Shown: positions 16,893 to 26,437 of the stretch, one piece after another
Layout of the letters: each line of letters opens with the position of its first letter
Position numbering within the stretch: the first letter of the stretch is position 1
Assembly: GCF_004362865.1 (NCBI RefSeq)
Contig: NZ_SNYI01000001.1
Span: forward strand, 806,001 to 870,000
Source of the DNA: Zeaxanthinibacter enoshimensis
Lineage (GTDB): Bacteria > Bacteroidota > Bacteroidia > Flavobacteriales > Flavobacteriaceae
Length of the DNA: 64,000 nt
Direction of reading: 5' to 3'
Position numbers and translations under genes: made by a program
Notes under the pieces: generated by a model
What the model was told of the DNA's origin: nothing
What the model saw: the letters and a program-made list of their open reading frames with translations, nothing else
The model's database searches: none

Positions 16893-17948
16893 ATGGAGGA
16901 GAAAGGAAAAATACGGCTGGGAATTTCTGTAGGAGACCTGAACGGGATCGGGTGCGAAGTAGCGCTCAAGACCTTTGAGGATTCCCGTATGCTGGATTTC
17001 TGTACCCCCGTGCTGTTCGCTTCCAGCAAAAGTATGGCGGCACAGAAGAATGCTTTGGGACTTAATGTCACCTACCACGGGATTCAGAAAGCCACAGAGG
17101 CAGTAGACGGTAAGATCAACGTGGTGAATATCTGGAAAGAAGTTCCGGAACTCGAATTTGGAAAATCGACCAAGGAGGGAGGGGCATACGCGATCCGTTC
17201 CCTGAAAGCCGCGGTCAAAGCTTTGCGGGATAATGAAATTGATGTGCTGGTCACCGCTCCTATCAACAAAAATAATATACAGGCCGAAGATTTTAAGTTC
17301 CCCGGGCATACAGACTACCTGGCAAAGGAATTGGAAGGCGAAAGCCTTATGTTCATGATCACGGACGGGTTAAAGGTGGGCTTACTTACCGATCACGTTG
17401 CCGTGAAAGATGTGGCCCAGGCCATCACACCACAACTTATTCGCAAGAAGGTGCGGACAGTAATGAACTCGCTCAAGGCAGACTTTGCTATCCGTAAGCC
17501 GAAAATCGCCATACTGGGGATCAACCCTCATAGCGGGGATAATGGCCTGATCGGGAAAGAGGACGAGGAGGTGCTGAAACCGACTATTAAATTACTCAAT
17601 GATGAAGGTAACCTCGTATTCGGACCGTATTCCGCAGACAGTTTCTTTGGTTCCGGCTCCTATACCGATTTTGATGCAGTGCTGGCAGCATACCACGACC
17701 AGGGGCTGATCCCTTTTAAAACCCTGTCGTTTGGGAAAGGTGTTAATTTCACGGCAGGGCTCAATAAAGTGCGTACATCCCCTGATCACGGGACGGCATA
17801 CGAGATAGCCGGGCAGGGGAAGGCAGATCACAGTTCCTTTAAAGAAGCCGTCTTTGCCGCCATCAATATCTTCCGGAACAGGCAGGAGTACGAGGAGTTA
17901 ACAGCGAATCCACTGCGTAAATACAAGAAAAAAGCGGAGCGGTTCTAG
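16893..17948 (+). CDS. pdxA: 4-hydroxythreonine-4-phosphate dehydrogenase
   Basis: 351 residues from ATG 16893 (MEEKGKIRLGISVGD). An in-frame ATG at 16863 exists but lies at or before the predicted transcript start. Family motifs: GISVGDLNGIG, TAPINKNNI, metal-binding His residues in FPGHTDYLA, AYHDQGLIPFK and TSPDHGTAYEIAG. Catalyses NAD-dependent oxidation of 4-phosphohydroxy-threonine in the DXP-dependent pyridoxal phosphate pathway. Slightly longer than the E. coli enzyme (329), as is usual in this phylum. Divergent from ribE; the next gene has its own promoter. Confidence 0.95.
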   Translation: MEEKGKIRLGISVGDLNGIGCEVALKTFEDSRMLDFCTPVLFASSKSMAAQKNALGLNVTYHGIQKATEAVDGKINVVNIWKEVPELEFGKSTKEGGAYAIRSLKAAVKALRDNEIDVLVTAPINKNNIQAEDFKFPGHTDYLAKELEGESLMFMITDGLKVGLLTDHVAVKDVAQAITPQLIRKKVRTVMNSLKADFAIRKPKIAILGINPHSGDNGLIGKEDEEVLKPTIKLLNDEGNLVFGPYSADSFFGSGSYTDFDAVLAAYHDQGLIPFKTLSFGKGVNFTAGLNKVRTSPDHGTAYEIAGQGKADHSSFKEAVFAAINIFRNRQEYEELTANPLRKYKKKAERF

Positions 17949-17993
17949 GGTAAAGAGTTGGGGTACAAGGTGCCGCGGGGAATATTTTGTATT

Positions 17994-18028
17994 TTTGATT
18001 GGGATTCTTGAAAATTAAAGTATCTTTG
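17994..18028 (+). promoter_or_regulatory. Bacteroidota promoter of the DUF177-rpmF operon
   Basis: TTTG at 17994-17997, 23-base spacer, TATCTTTG at 18021-18028 (exact TAnnTTTG). Predicted start near 18035, 17 bases before ATG 18052. Confidence 0.55.
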
Positions 18029-18051
18029 CAGGCCTTAAACGAGTGTTAGAA

Positions 18052-18585
18052 ATGATGCAGCATAAGGAATTCAGTGTTCCTTTCTCAGGATTGAAGCAAG
18101 GGAAACACGAGTTTAAATTTGAAGTTGATAATTCGTTCTTTGAATCTTTTGGGTATGAAGAGTTTAACGCCGCTGCGATTACATTGCACCTGGAGTTAGA
18201 TAAAAGGAGTACGATGCTGGAGTTGGAACTCAGGGCAGAAGGAAGCGTAAACGTGGACTGCGATCTGAGCAGTGAACCTTACGACCAGCCGATCGAGGCT
18301 TCCCTAGAACTGGTGGTCAAATTCGGAGAGGAATACAATGACGAGGACGATGAGATCCTGATCATTCCTCACGGGGAACACCAGATCAATATCGCTCAAT
18401 ATGCCTACGAGATGCTTGTACTGGCAGTTCCTGCGAAACGCATTCATCCAAAAGTAGAGGATGGCAGCATGAAATCGGAATTACTGGAGAAGTTAGAAGA
18501 ATTACAACCCAAAGAAACGAAAGAGAATAAAGAAGATACAGATCCCCGTTGGGACGCACTGAAAAATTTTTTAACGGATAAATAA
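18052..18585 (+). CDS. DUF177 (YceD) domain protein
   Basis: 177 residues from ATG 18052 (MMQHKEFSVPFSGL); GTG 18043 is possible but less family-like. Acidic protein with the FKFEVDNSFFESF and VNVDCDLSSEPYDQPI segments typical of flavobacterial YceD proteins (the zinc-like Cys pair of some members is reduced to one Cys), ending in a Lys/Glu-rich tail. YceD family members are linked to 23S rRNA metabolism and ribosome large-subunit maturation, and almost always precede rpmF, as here (9 bases). Precise biochemical role unproven. Confidence 0.85.
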   Translation: MMQHKEFSVPFSGLKQGKHEFKFEVDNSFFESFGYEEFNAAAITLHLELDKRSTMLELELRAEGSVNVDCDLSSEPYDQPIEASLELVVKFGEEYNDEDDEILIIPHGEHQINIAQYAYEMLVLAVPAKRIHPKVEDGSMKSELLEKLEELQPKETKENKEDTDPRWDALKNFLTDK

Positions 18586-18594
18586 GTATTAAAA

Positions 18595-18792
18595 ATGGCA
18601 CATCCAAAGAGAAAAATCTCAAAGACCAGAAGAGATAAGAGAAGAACACATTATAAGGCTTCTGTGCCAACCATAGCTAAGGATCCTACGACCGGCGAAA
18701 TGCACCTGTACCACAGGGCTCACTGGCACGAAGGTAAACTTTACTATCGTGGACAGGTTTTGATCGACAAAACTGAGGAAGCTACGGCCTAA
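18595..18792 (+). CDS. rpmF: Large ribosomal subunit protein bL32
   Basis: 65 residues, opening [17 protein letters not shown] with the highly basic N-terminus of L32; the Cys zinc ligands of some bacteria are absent ([16 protein letters not shown]), as is normal for the zinc-free Bacteroidota form. Structural protein of the 50S subunit. Follows DUF177 by 9 bases and is followed by a strong intrinsic terminator, so DUF177-rpmF is a closed two-gene unit separate from fabH. Confidence 0.97.
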   Translation: MAHPKRKISKTRRDKRRTHYKASVPTIAKDPTTGEMHLYHRAHWHEGKLYYRGQVLIDKTEEATA

Positions 18793-18812
18793 TACCAGGG
18801 CTATAAATTATT

Positions 18813-18844
18813 AACTCCCACTTGGATAAAGTGGGAGTTTTTTT
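18813..18844 (+). terminator. Intrinsic terminator after rpmF
   Basis: Perfect 11-base stem AACTCCCACTT / AAGTGGGAGTT with a 5-base loop and a run of seven T. Confidence 0.9.
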
Positions 18845-18961
18845 ATGGATTTTCAATGGGCCTGAAAAATCCCCAGAATGGAAAGAAAGTCGTAAAAAAT
18901 CCTTACTTTTCACCCATTATGGTGCATTTCTCTAGGTTTCTCGATAAAAATCATTCACAAC

Positions 18962-19960
18962 ATGAATAATATATCGGCAGCAATCACGGCTGTAGGAGCA
19001 TACGTTCCAGAGTTTCGTCTGACTAACAAGGTCCTGGAAACCATGGTGGATACCAATGACGAATGGATCACAACCAGGACTGGGATCAAGGAACGCAGAA
19101 TTTTAAAAGACAAGGATAAGGGAACTTCTTACCTGGCTATCCAGGCGGCGAATGACCTGATCCGGAAAAAGAACCTAGACCCGGCAGAAATAGACCTGGT
19201 CTTACTGGGGACAGCAACTCCTGACCTGCCTGTAGCTTCCACAGCGGTCTATGTCGCTTCAGAAATAGGGGCGGTAAATGCTTTTGCCTATGATATTCAG
19301 GCCGCCTGCTCTAATTTCCTTTACGGGATGTCTACCGCAGCCCGGTATATAGAGTCGGGCAAATACAAGAAAGTATTGCTGATCGGTGCAGATAAAATGT
19401 CATCAATCATTGATTATACGGACAGGACTACCTGTATTATTTTTGGTGATGGCGCAGGAGCAGTGCTTTTTGAACCGAACGAGGAAGGATACGGTCTGAA
19501 GGATGAGTTCCTTAGGTCTGATGGTAAAGGAAGGCAATTCCTGAAGATCGAGGCCGGGGGATCACTGATGCCGGCATCTGAGGATACAGTTAAAAACAAC
19601 CTTCACTTCGTATACCAGGACGGAAAATCTGTCTTTAAGTTTGCCGTTTCTAACATGGCTGACGTGGCAGCGAAGATCATGGAGCGGAATGAACTGGAGC
19701 ACGATGACGTACAATGGCTGGTACCACACCAGGCTAATAAGAGGATCATTGATGCTACAGCTAACCGGATGGGCGTAGAAGCAGATAAGGTTATGATGAA
19801 TATTCAACGGTATGGAAATACCACTTCTGCAACACTTCCATTACTGTTAGCCGATTACGAAAAGCAATTGAAAAAAGGAGATAATCTGATTTTTGCCGCC
19901 TTTGGAGGTGGCTTTACCTGGGGATCCATTTACCTTACCTGGGCATACGATTCCAACTAA
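18962..19960 (+). CDS. fabH: Beta-ketoacyl-ACP synthase III
   Basis: 332 residues. Thiolase-fold condensing enzyme with Cys116 (DIQAACSNF), His256 (LVPHQANKR) and Asn286 (RYGNTTSAT), the KAS III triad; length matches the family. Condenses acetyl- or branched acyl-CoA with malonyl-ACP to start fatty acid synthesis; in Flavobacteriaceae it primes iso-branched chains. First gene of a run fabH-accB-accC supplying both primer condensation and malonyl-CoA. It starts about 120 bases after the rpmF terminator. Confidence 0.97.
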   Translation: MNNISAAITAVGAYVPEFRLTNKVLETMVDTNDEWITTRTGIKERRILKDKDKGTSYLAIQAANDLIRKKNLDPAEIDLVLLGTATPDLPVASTAVYVASEIGAVNAFAYDIQAACSNFLYGMSTAARYIESGKYKKVLLIGADKMSSIIDYTDRTTCIIFGDGAGAVLFEPNEEGYGLKDEFLRSDGKGRQFLKIEAGGSLMPASEDTVKNNLHFVYQDGKSVFKFAVSNMADVAAKIMERNELEHDDVQWLVPHQANKRIIDATANRMGVEADKVMMNIQRYGNTTSATLPLLLADYEKQLKKGDNLIFAAFGGGFTWGSIYLTWAYDSN

Positions 19961-19988
19961 AAGAGAGAACTATTCTAAACCTAATTCC

Positions 19989-20486
19989 ATGGATATTAAA
20001 GAGATTCAAAGTTTAATTAAATTTGTGGCAAAATCGGGAGCCAGCGAGGTAAAACTGGAAACCGATGAGATCAAGATCACCATTCGTACCGGGGCGGCAG
20101 ACAGCGGTCAGGAGCCTACCTACGTACAGCACATCCCCATGCAGGCAGCTCCTGCTCCCCAACCGGTTCAAATGCAACAACCTGCTGCTGGTGGCGGAGG
20201 ACAGGAAGCAGCAGCCCCCAAGGCAGAGTCTGATGAGAGTTCAAAATACATTACCATCAAATCCCCTATCATCGGTACTTTCTACCGCAAACCATCTCCG
20301 GATAAACCTGCTTTTGTTGAGGTAGGAGACAGCATCGCAAAAGGTGATGTTCTGTGTGTGATCGAGGCGATGAAACTCTTTAATGATATAGAATCAGAAG
20401 TTTCAGGTAAAGTAGTAAAGGTTCTAGTGGACGATTCTTCACCCGTGGAGTTCGACCAGCCTTTATTCCTTATTGATCCATCTTAA
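19989..20486 (+). CDS. accB: Biotin carboxyl carrier protein of acetyl-CoA carboxylase
   Basis: 165 residues from ATG 19989 (MDIKEIQSLIKFV); the frame is open upstream into fabH but the family starts here. Structure in order: N-terminal helical part, Ala/Pro/Gln/Gly-rich mobile linker (residues about 45-80), then the biotinyl domain with EAMKL, Lys129 being the biotinylation site, preceded by the SPIIGTFYRKPSP thumb region. Carries carboxybiotin between AccC and the carboxyltransferase AccAD (not in the window). 28 bases after fabH. Confidence 0.97.
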   Translation: MDIKEIQSLIKFVAKSGASEVKLETDEIKITIRTGAADSGQEPTYVQHIPMQAAPAPQPVQMQQPAAGGGGQEAAAPKAESDESSKYITIKSPIIGTFYRKPSPDKPAFVEVGDSIAKGDVLCVIEAMKLFNDIESEVSGKVVKVLVDDSSPVEFDQPLFLIDPS

Positions 20487-20563
20487 GTATAATCATACGA
20501 TCCGGGAAAATTGCAGACCTCCTATGAGGTCGGCCTTCTGAACGGACCATGAAACTGAACGCT

Positions 20564-21919
20564 ATGTTTAATAAAATACTGATAGCAAACCGCGGAGAGA
20601 TCGCCCTGCGAATCATCCGGACCTGCAAGGAAATGGGCATTAAGACTGTGGCTGTCTATTCTAAGGCGGACGAAGAAAGTCTCCATGTCAGGTTTGCAGA
20701 TGAAGCGGTTTGTATAGGACCGGCTCCCAGCAGTGAGTCCTACCTGAAAATACCGAATATTATAGCCGCGGCAGAGATCACCAATGCAGATGCCATCCAT
20801 CCGGGCTACGGGTTCCTTTCTGAGAACTCCAAGTTCTCCAAGATATGTGCCGAGCATGATATCAAGTTTATCGGGGCTTCCGGTGAGCATATTGATAAAA
20901 TGGGAGACAAGGCAACTGCCAAGGCGACCATGAAAGAAGCGGGAGTACCAACCATTCCCGGATCTGAAGGCCTGCTGAAAGATGTGGATGACGCTAAAAA
21001 GGTGGCCAAGAAAATGGGCTATCCAGTGATGATCAAGGCTACCGCAGGTGGTGGAGGTAAAGGAATGCGCGCCATCTGGAAAGAAGAAGACCTGGAAGCA
21101 GGATTCAACAGCGCCGTAAAAGAGGCAACAGCTGCTTTCGGGAACGGCGGTATGTACATGGAGAAACTGATCGAGGAGCCACGCCATATAGAAATACAGA
21201 TCGTCGGAGACCAGTATGGTAAGGCATGTCACCTTTCTGAAAGGGATTGTTCTGTGCAACGTCGTCACCAAAAACTTACAGAAGAAACTCCTTCCCCTTT
21301 TATGACCGATAAACTTCGGGAGAGTATGGGGAAAGCTGCTGTTAAAGCTGCGGAGTATATCAAGTACGAAGGAGCCGGTACCGTAGAATTCCTGGTAGAT
21401 AAGCACCGTAATTTCTATTTCATGGAAATGAATACCAGGATACAAGTAGAACACCCGATCACTGAACAGGTGATCGATTATGACCTGATCCGGGAGCAGA
21501 TCCTTGTGGCCGGTGGGGTGCCGATCTCCGGTAAGAATTATTACCCGAAATTACACTCTATCGAATGCCGTATCAATGCAGAAGACCCTTATAACGGTTT
21601 CAGGCCATCCCCCGGTAAGATCACAACGTTACACACCCCGGGAGGGCATGGAGTGCGGCTGGATACCCACGTTTACAGCGGTTATACTATTCCGCCGAAC
21701 TACGATTCAATGATCGCTAAACTGATCACCACAGCCCAGACCAGGGAAGAGGCGATCAACAAGATGAAAAGAGCCCTGGATGAATTCGTGATCGAAGGGA
21801 TCAAGACTACTATTCCCTTCCACAGGCAACTGATGGATCACCCGGATTACCTGGCGGGGAACTATACTACCAAGTTCATGGAGGATTTTAAAATGAATCC
21901 CCCCGAAGAAGAATCTTAA
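20564..21919 (+). CDS. accC: Biotin carboxylase subunit of acetyl-CoA carboxylase
   Basis: 451 residues from ATG 20564 ([15 protein letters not shown]); ATG 20549 would add five residues not found in the family. ATP-grasp enzyme: GGGGKGMR glycine-rich loop, EEPRHIEIQ, and [11 protein letters not shown] containing metal and biotin-site residues. Carboxylates biotin on AccB using ATP and bicarbonate. A short perfect inverted repeat (GACCTC-CTAT-GAGGTC, 20516-20531) sits in the accB-accC gap without a T run; its meaning is unclear. Ends 16 bases before a strong terminator. Confidence 0.98.
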   Translation: MFNKILIANRGEIALRIIRTCKEMGIKTVAVYSKADEESLHVRFADEAVCIGPAPSSESYLKIPNIIAAAEITNADAIHPGYGFLSENSKFSKICAEHDIKFIGASGEHIDKMGDKATAKATMKEAGVPTIPGSEGLLKDVDDAKKVAKKMGYPVMIKATAGGGGKGMRAIWKEEDLEAGFNSAVKEATAAFGNGGMYMEKLIEEPRHIEIQIVGDQYGKACHLSERDCSVQRRHQKLTEETPSPFMTDKLRESMGKAAVKAAEYIKYEGAGTVEFLVDKHRNFYFMEMNTRIQVEHPITEQVIDYDLIREQILVAGGVPISGKNYYPKLHSIECRINAEDPYNGFRPSPGKITTLHTPGGHGVRLDTHVYSGYTIPPNYDSMIAKLITTAQTREEAINKMKRALDEFVIEGIKTTIPFHRQLMDHPDYLAGNYTTKFMEDFKMNPPEEES

Positions 21920-21935
21920 GGGAAAGAACATAATG

Positions 21936-21974
21936 AAAATGGAGGCATAAAATTTTATGGCCTCCATTTTTTTG
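21936..21974 (+). terminator. Intrinsic terminator after accC
   Basis: Perfect 11-base stem AAAATGGAGGC / GCCTCCATTTT (21936-21946, 21960-21970) with an AT-rich loop, followed by T residues to 21973. Closes the fabH-accB-accC unit. Confidence 0.88.
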
Positions 21975-22008
21975 TTGGTTACCTTAGTAAACGACTAACG
22001 AAAAGCAG

Positions 22009-23127
22009 ATGGAACTCAGTTACTGGGAGTATAAAGACTGGTTGAGCGATGTGGACTTTACCATCATTGGAAGTGGCATCACAGGTCTGAACTGTGCCTT
22101 AAGGCTAAAAGAGCGCTTCCCCGGCAGCAAGGTGGTAATCCTTGAAAGAGGCAGTCTGCCACAGGGAGCAAGTACCAAGAATGCCGGATTTGCTTGTTTT
22201 GGGAGCATTTCAGAGATCCTGGATGACCTGCAGCGCCATTCGGAACAGGAGGTTACAGAATTGGTGCAGAAACGCTACAGCGGGATAGAAATGCTGCGCC
22301 GTACCCTGGGCGATGAAGCTATTGGCTATCATAATTTCGGGGGACACGAACTTTTCCCTGCATCCGATAAACTGCTTTACGAGCAATGCCGTGAATCCAT
22401 GGGCCAGGTGAATGAACTGCTGACTCCAGTGTTTAGAGGCCCTGCCTTTACGGAAACAGCGAATGTATTCGGGTTCAGGAAGGTTGGGGATAATTATATC
22501 ACCCACACCTATGAAGGACAGATCGATACTGGGAAGATGATGAGGTCCTTATTATATAAAGTGCAGGCTGCCGGTGTACTGATCCTGAATGCGATCAATG
22601 TGGAATCTTTTGAAGGGCTGCCGGGCAGGGTAGAAGTAAAGACTAACCAATTCCACTTCAGCACAGGGCATCTCCTGGTGGCTACAAATGGTTTTGCATC
22701 CCGCTGGTTCCCGGAAGAACTAAGGCCGGCGAGAGCCCAGGTACTCATTACCAAACCTATAGCTGATTTAAAAATACGAGGGACATTCCACCTGGATAAG
22801 GGATACTATTATTTCCGGGATATTGATGGCCGTATTTTGCTGGGGGGAGGAAGAAACCTCGATTTTAAAGGAGAGGAGACCAGCGAGTTCGGCCAGACTG
22901 CGATCATACAGGAGAAACTGGAAACGCTGCTGACCGAAACCATACTCCCAGGAATTTCCTACGAGATAGACCGGCGATGGAGCGGGATTATGGGGGTTGG
23001 GCCCAAGAAGTCCCCGGTTGTCAGGCAGGTATCCGAAAGAATTTACTGTGGGGTGCGTCTCGGCGGGATGGGAATTGCCATCGGCAGCCTCGTTGGTGCG
23101 GAACTGGCCGACCTGGTTCCGGCTTAA
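22009..23127 (+). CDS. FAD-dependent oxidoreductase (DadA/glycine oxidase family)
   Basis: 372 residues. N-terminal dinucleotide fold FTIIGSGITGLNCAL, then the ADP-ribose-binding VVILERGSLPQGAST, followed by NAGFACFG; C-terminal GVRLGGMGIAIGSL closes the FAD site. The DAO superfamily oxidises amino acids or N-methyl amines to imino compounds with FAD. A TACCTTAG box at 21980-21987 may be its -7 element. It lies alone between the accC terminator and a convergent ABC gene (9 bases between stops), so context gives no hint of substrate. Confidence 0.85.
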   Translation: MELSYWEYKDWLSDVDFTIIGSGITGLNCALRLKERFPGSKVVILERGSLPQGASTKNAGFACFGSISEILDDLQRHSEQEVTELVQKRYSGIEMLRRTLGDEAIGYHNFGGHELFPASDKLLYEQCRESMGQVNELLTPVFRGPAFTETANVFGFRKVGDNYITHTYEGQIDTGKMMRSLLYKVQAAGVLILNAINVESFEGLPGRVEVKTNQFHFSTGHLLVATNGFASRWFPEELRPARAQVLITKPIADLKIRGTFHLDKGYYYFRDIDGRILLGGGRNLDFKGEETSEFGQTAIIQEKLETLLTETILPGISYEIDRRWSGIMGVGPKKSPVVRQVSERIYCGVRLGGMGIAIGSLVGAELADLVPA

Positions 23128-23136
23128 CCTAAGATC

Positions 23137-24111
23137 TTATTGCCTGAGGCGCTTATTGATTGTCCCCAGGGATACATTCAGGTATACTCTTTTACCCTGT
23201 TCTATCGCTTCGGGCGAATGGAAATAAATACTCTCTCCTTCAGACCAGCCCTTTACGAGATAATGGCTGCCCATAGGGTAACTGCGCTCTACTACTGTTG
23301 GGATGCCCGAATTTGGTGACACTTTGAATTCATGCGCATAAACGATGATCCTCCGTTTAGTATCGGCGTAGGATTTCAGGATGTCTATAGGGACCAGGCT
23401 GGCCTCCCCGAACAAAGAAGCCACGTACAGACTTCTCGGTTGGTCGTATAGCTCCTGTACCGGCCTGTCTGCGATGATCTTCCGGTCCCTGATCACAAGG
23501 ATACGGTCTGCATAAGGCAGCACATCCATAGCGTCATGTGTTGCTGTGATACAGGTAATGCCCTCTTGCCGGAGGTAATCGAAAAGGTTACGCCTCAGGG
23601 TATTCTTCTGGAAATTGTCAATATGGCTGAAAGGCTCATCCAGCAGCAGGAGTTCCGGCTTCTGGGCAATGGCCCTTGCCAGTGCCACGCGCTGTTTCTG
23701 TCCCACGCTCAGGGTCTTTACCTTTGTATCCGCAAAAGCCTCCATCTCTGTCATGGCCAGAAGTTCAGAAGTCCGCTTTTCCAGTTCTTCCGGGTAAAAT
23801 ACAGACAGGAACTGGGACACATTTTCTTTCACCGTGGTAAAAGGCATCAGGTCAAATTCCTGCGAAAGGTATTTCATGTTTTCCTCTCCCGGCACTAACT
23901 GGAACCTCGGGCCTAATACTTTCTTTTCCCCCCAGTGAACACTGCCCTCCTCTAAATGCAACAAACCATAAATAAGGCGGAGCAAGGTGCTTTTACCGCC
24001 GCCACTCTCGCCCATTACCGCGAGGTGCTTCCCTGCTTCCAGGCCAAAGCTGATGTCCTCCAGAACCGGGGTCTTGTTATAGGCAAAGGTCAGATTCTCT
24101 ACTCGTAACAT
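23137..24111 (-). CDS. ABC transporter ATP-binding protein, no permease adjacent
   Basis: 324 residues. Walker A GESGGGKST, Q-loop near SQEFDLMPF, signature LSVGQKQRVA, Walker B LLLLDEPFSHID and switch His in ITATHDAMD are all intact. The C-terminal 95 residues resemble a TOBE-type domain (VYAHEFKVS, GIPTVVERSYPMGSHYLV), as in iron, sulfate or polyamine importers. No permease or binding-protein gene is beside it in the window. It follows the S9 peptidase on the same strand, separated by a terminator. Transported solute unknown. Confidence 0.85.
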   Translation of the reverse strand: MLRVENLTFAYNKTPVLEDISFGLEAGKHLAVMGESGGGKSTLLRLIYGLLHLEEGSVHWGEKKVLGPRFQLVPGEENMKYLSQEFDLMPFTTVKENVSQFLSVFYPEELEKRTSELLAMTEMEAFADTKVKTLSVGQKQRVALARAIAQKPELLLLDEPFSHIDNFQKNTLRRNLFDYLRQEGITCITATHDAMDVLPYADRILVIRDRKIIADRPVQELYDQPRSLYVASLFGEASLVPIDILKSYADTKRRIIVYAHEFKVSPNSGIPTVVERSYPMGSHYLVKGWSEGESIYFHSPEAIEQGKRVYLNVSLGTINKRLRQ

Positions 24112-24136
24112 GAGATAGTATGAATTATAGTGGGAT

Positions 24137-24168
24137 ACAAAAAGCCCGTTTCTGTGGGAAACGGGCTT
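24137..24168 (-). terminator. Intrinsic terminator downstream of the S9 peptidase
   Basis: Stem AAGCCCGTTT / AAACGGGCTT (24142-24151, 24159-24168); read on the minus strand it ends in a T run at 24137-24143. Confidence 0.85.
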
Positions 24169-24187
24169 CTGTCCATTTTATTGACTA

Positions 24188-26344
24188 TCAGTCTTTAAAT
24201 TCTTTCAGAACAGCGCGGTTGGGCAATTCCTCGTACCCCATATTGTACAGGGTGAAAGAAAAAATATCTGCATACTGCTCAATAGTTTTACTGACAGGAG
24301 TTCCTGCACCGTGCCCTGCATTTGTCTCGATTCGGATCAAAACAGGGTTGTCACCGGCTTGCTTCTCCTGCAGAGTGGCGGCAAACTTGAAACTGTGAGC
24401 CGGTACCACACGGTCATCATGATCCCCGGTAGTGACCAGGGTCGCCGGGTAGCTTACACCTTCTTCTATATTGTGCAGGGGTGAATATGCATGCAGGTAT
24501 TCGAACATTTCTTTATTGTCTTCAGCAGTACCGTAATCATAGGCCCACCCGGCTCCCGCCGTAAAAGTATGGTAGCGTAACATATCCAGCACCCCTACAG
24601 CCGGCAGGGCTACCTGCATCAGGTCGGGGCGCTGCGTCATTACTGCACCTACCAGCAGTCCGCCGTTAGAGCCACCCCGGATTGCTAACTGTTCCTTAGA
24701 CGTATAATTATTCTCGATCAGGTATTCCGCAGCAGCGATAAAATCATCAAAGACATTCTGTTTCTGCATCTTGGTTCCGGCATTGTGCCACTTCTTCCCG
24801 TACTCACCGCCTCCACGGATGTTAGGCACGGCATAAATACCTCCTTGTTCCATCCAGACCGCGTTTACCAGGCTGAACCCGGGGGTCAGGCTGATATTGA
24901 AACCTCCGTAGCTGTAAAGAATAGTAGGGTTCTTCCCATTGAGTTCAATTCCTTTTTTGTGAGTGATGATCATAGGGATCTTAGTGCCATCCTTGGAATT
25001 GTAAAATACCTGCTCTGACACGTAATCCTCCGGGTTAAAATCGATGTCCGGTTTCCAGTATAACTCGTATTTCCCCGTTTCTACATTAAGCTTATAGCTG
25101 GAGGCCGGGGTTTTATAGTTGGTGAAAGAGAAGTATAGTTCCTTTTCATCCTTTTTCCCGCCTATTCCGCTCGCACTTCCTACGTCCGGCAATTCGATCT
25201 CCCTGATCTGCTTGCCATCGTAATCGTACTGGTATACTTTAGAAATCGCATCGATCATATATTCTGCGAAGAAGTATCCGCCACCTGTACTCGGACTGAG
25301 TACATTCTCGGTCTCGGGGATAAAATCCTCCCAATTTTCCGGTTGAGGAGCTGATGCATTTACTTTTACAACCTTTTTATTGGGCGCATCCAGGTTAGTG
25401 ACCAGAAAGAGTTCTTCCCCACGGTTGTCGATTACGTAAGTGTCGCTGTCCTCGTGATCAAGGATGGTGGTGAAACCCTTCCCGGGTTTCTGAAGGTCTT
25501 TGATAAACAGTTTCCCTCCGGAAGTAGTGTTTCTTGCAGAAATCATCAGGAAGCGCTCATCTTCGGTCAGGTTGGCTGAAATATATCGGTGTTTTTCAGT
25601 GGGGTCTCCGCCAAAAACCAATTCGTCATTTTCCTGGGCACTGCCCAGCTTGTGGAAATAAACCTTGTGCTGGTCTGTCTTGGCTGAAAGTTCGCTTCCT
25701 TCAGGTTTGTCATAGCTGGAGTAATAGAATCCTTCCTTACCTTTCCAGGATACCCCGCTGAACTTAACATCAACCAGGGTGTCTTCTACGATCTCCATAG
25801 ACTCTGTATCCATCACGATGACCTTGCGCCAGTCGCTCCCTCCTTCAGAGATCTGGTAGGCCGCAAGCGCCCCGTCTTTGGTAAAGCTGATCCCGGCCAG
25901 GGAGGTGGTACCGTCTTCGGAGAAATTATTGGGATCCAGGAATACCTCGGGGGTTCCGTCTCCTTTCTGCCGGTAGAGTACGGACTGGTCCTGCAGTCCG
26001 TCATTTTTATAAAAATAGGTGTAGTCACCTTCCTTGAAAGGCGAGCTCAGTCTTTCGTAGTTCCATAATTTTTCTAACCTGTTCTTCAGGTCCTTCCGGT
26101 AAGGGATCTGTGAAAGGAATTCCTGGGTGACATTGTTCTGTCTTTTTACCCAGTCTTCTGTTTCCGCACTGCGATCATCTTCCAGCCAGCGATAAGGATC
26201 CGGCACATCGGTGCCAAAGTAGTTGTCAACAGTATCGACTTTGGCGGTCTCAGGGTAATTCACGGCAATTGTAGATTTTTCTTTGGAGGTGTCACAGGAT
26301 ACCAGGACGGCACCTGCCATTAGGGTTAAAAAAATTCTCTGCAT
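24188..26344 (-). CDS. Prolyl oligopeptidase family (S9A) lipoprotein
   Basis: 718 residues with lipobox VLVSC (Cys17). N-terminal beta-propeller (to about residue 440), then the hydrolase domain with Ser559 in RGGSNGGLL, Asp in [10 protein letters not shown] and His in NAGHGAG. The segment DPYRWLEDD near residue 50 is diagnostic for prolyl oligopeptidase. Cleaves peptides of up to about 30 residues after proline; being lipid-anchored it works in the periplasm on imported peptides. Length is close to the family's 700-720. Monocistronic, with its own terminator. Confidence 0.93.
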   Translation of the reverse strand: MQRIFLTLMAGAVLVSCDTSKEKSTIAVNYPETAKVDTVDNYFGTDVPDPYRWLEDDRSAETEDWVKRQNNVTQEFLSQIPYRKDLKNRLEKLWNYERLSSPFKEGDYTYFYKNDGLQDQSVLYRQKGDGTPEVFLDPNNFSEDGTTSLAGISFTKDGALAAYQISEGGSDWRKVIVMDTESMEIVEDTLVDVKFSGVSWKGKEGFYYSSYDKPEGSELSAKTDQHKVYFHKLGSAQENDELVFGGDPTEKHRYISANLTEDERFLMISARNTTSGGKLFIKDLQKPGKGFTTILDHEDSDTYVIDNRGEELFLVTNLDAPNKKVVKVNASAPQPENWEDFIPETENVLSPSTGGGYFFAEYMIDAISKVYQYDYDGKQIREIELPDVGSASGIGGKKDEKELYFSFTNYKTPASSYKLNVETGKYELYWKPDIDFNPEDYVSEQVFYNSKDGTKIPMIITHKKGIELNGKNPTILYSYGGFNISLTPGFSLVNAVWMEQGGIYAVPNIRGGGEYGKKWHNAGTKMQKQNVFDDFIAAAEYLIENNYTSKEQLAIRGGSNGGLLVGAVMTQRPDLMQVALPAVGVLDMLRYHTFTAGAGWAYDYGTAEDNKEMFEYLHAYSPLHNIEEGVSYPATLVTTGDHDDRVVPAHSFKFAATLQEKQAGDNPVLIRIETNAGHGAGTPVSKTIEQYADIFSFTLYNMGYEELPNRAVLKEFKD

Positions 26345-26380
26345 TATATTTAGTATTGGTAAGCACTAAAAATAACAATA

Positions 26381-26415
26381 AAAAATCCTTTGAGTACAAG
26401 GCACACAAAGGATTT
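26381..26415 (-). terminator. Intrinsic terminator downstream of asd
   Basis: Stem AAATCCTTTG / CAAAGGATTT (26383-26392, 26406-26415), 13-base loop; T run on the minus strand. Confidence 0.82.
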
Positions 26416-26437
26416 AGAAAGTATTAACGTATATGGA

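Noticed and set aside
16836-17309. Extended 354-residue frame upstream of riboflavin synthase
   Set aside because: The extra part is antisense to pdxA and the family begins at MFTGIIE (16835).
20516-20531. Terminator or riboswitch between accB and accC
   Set aside because: Only a six-base stem without T run; too small to support a functional claim.
20522-21454. 310-residue minus-strand open frame opposite accC
   Set aside because: Complete shadow of accC, no motif, unlikely composition rich in Phe, His and Cys.
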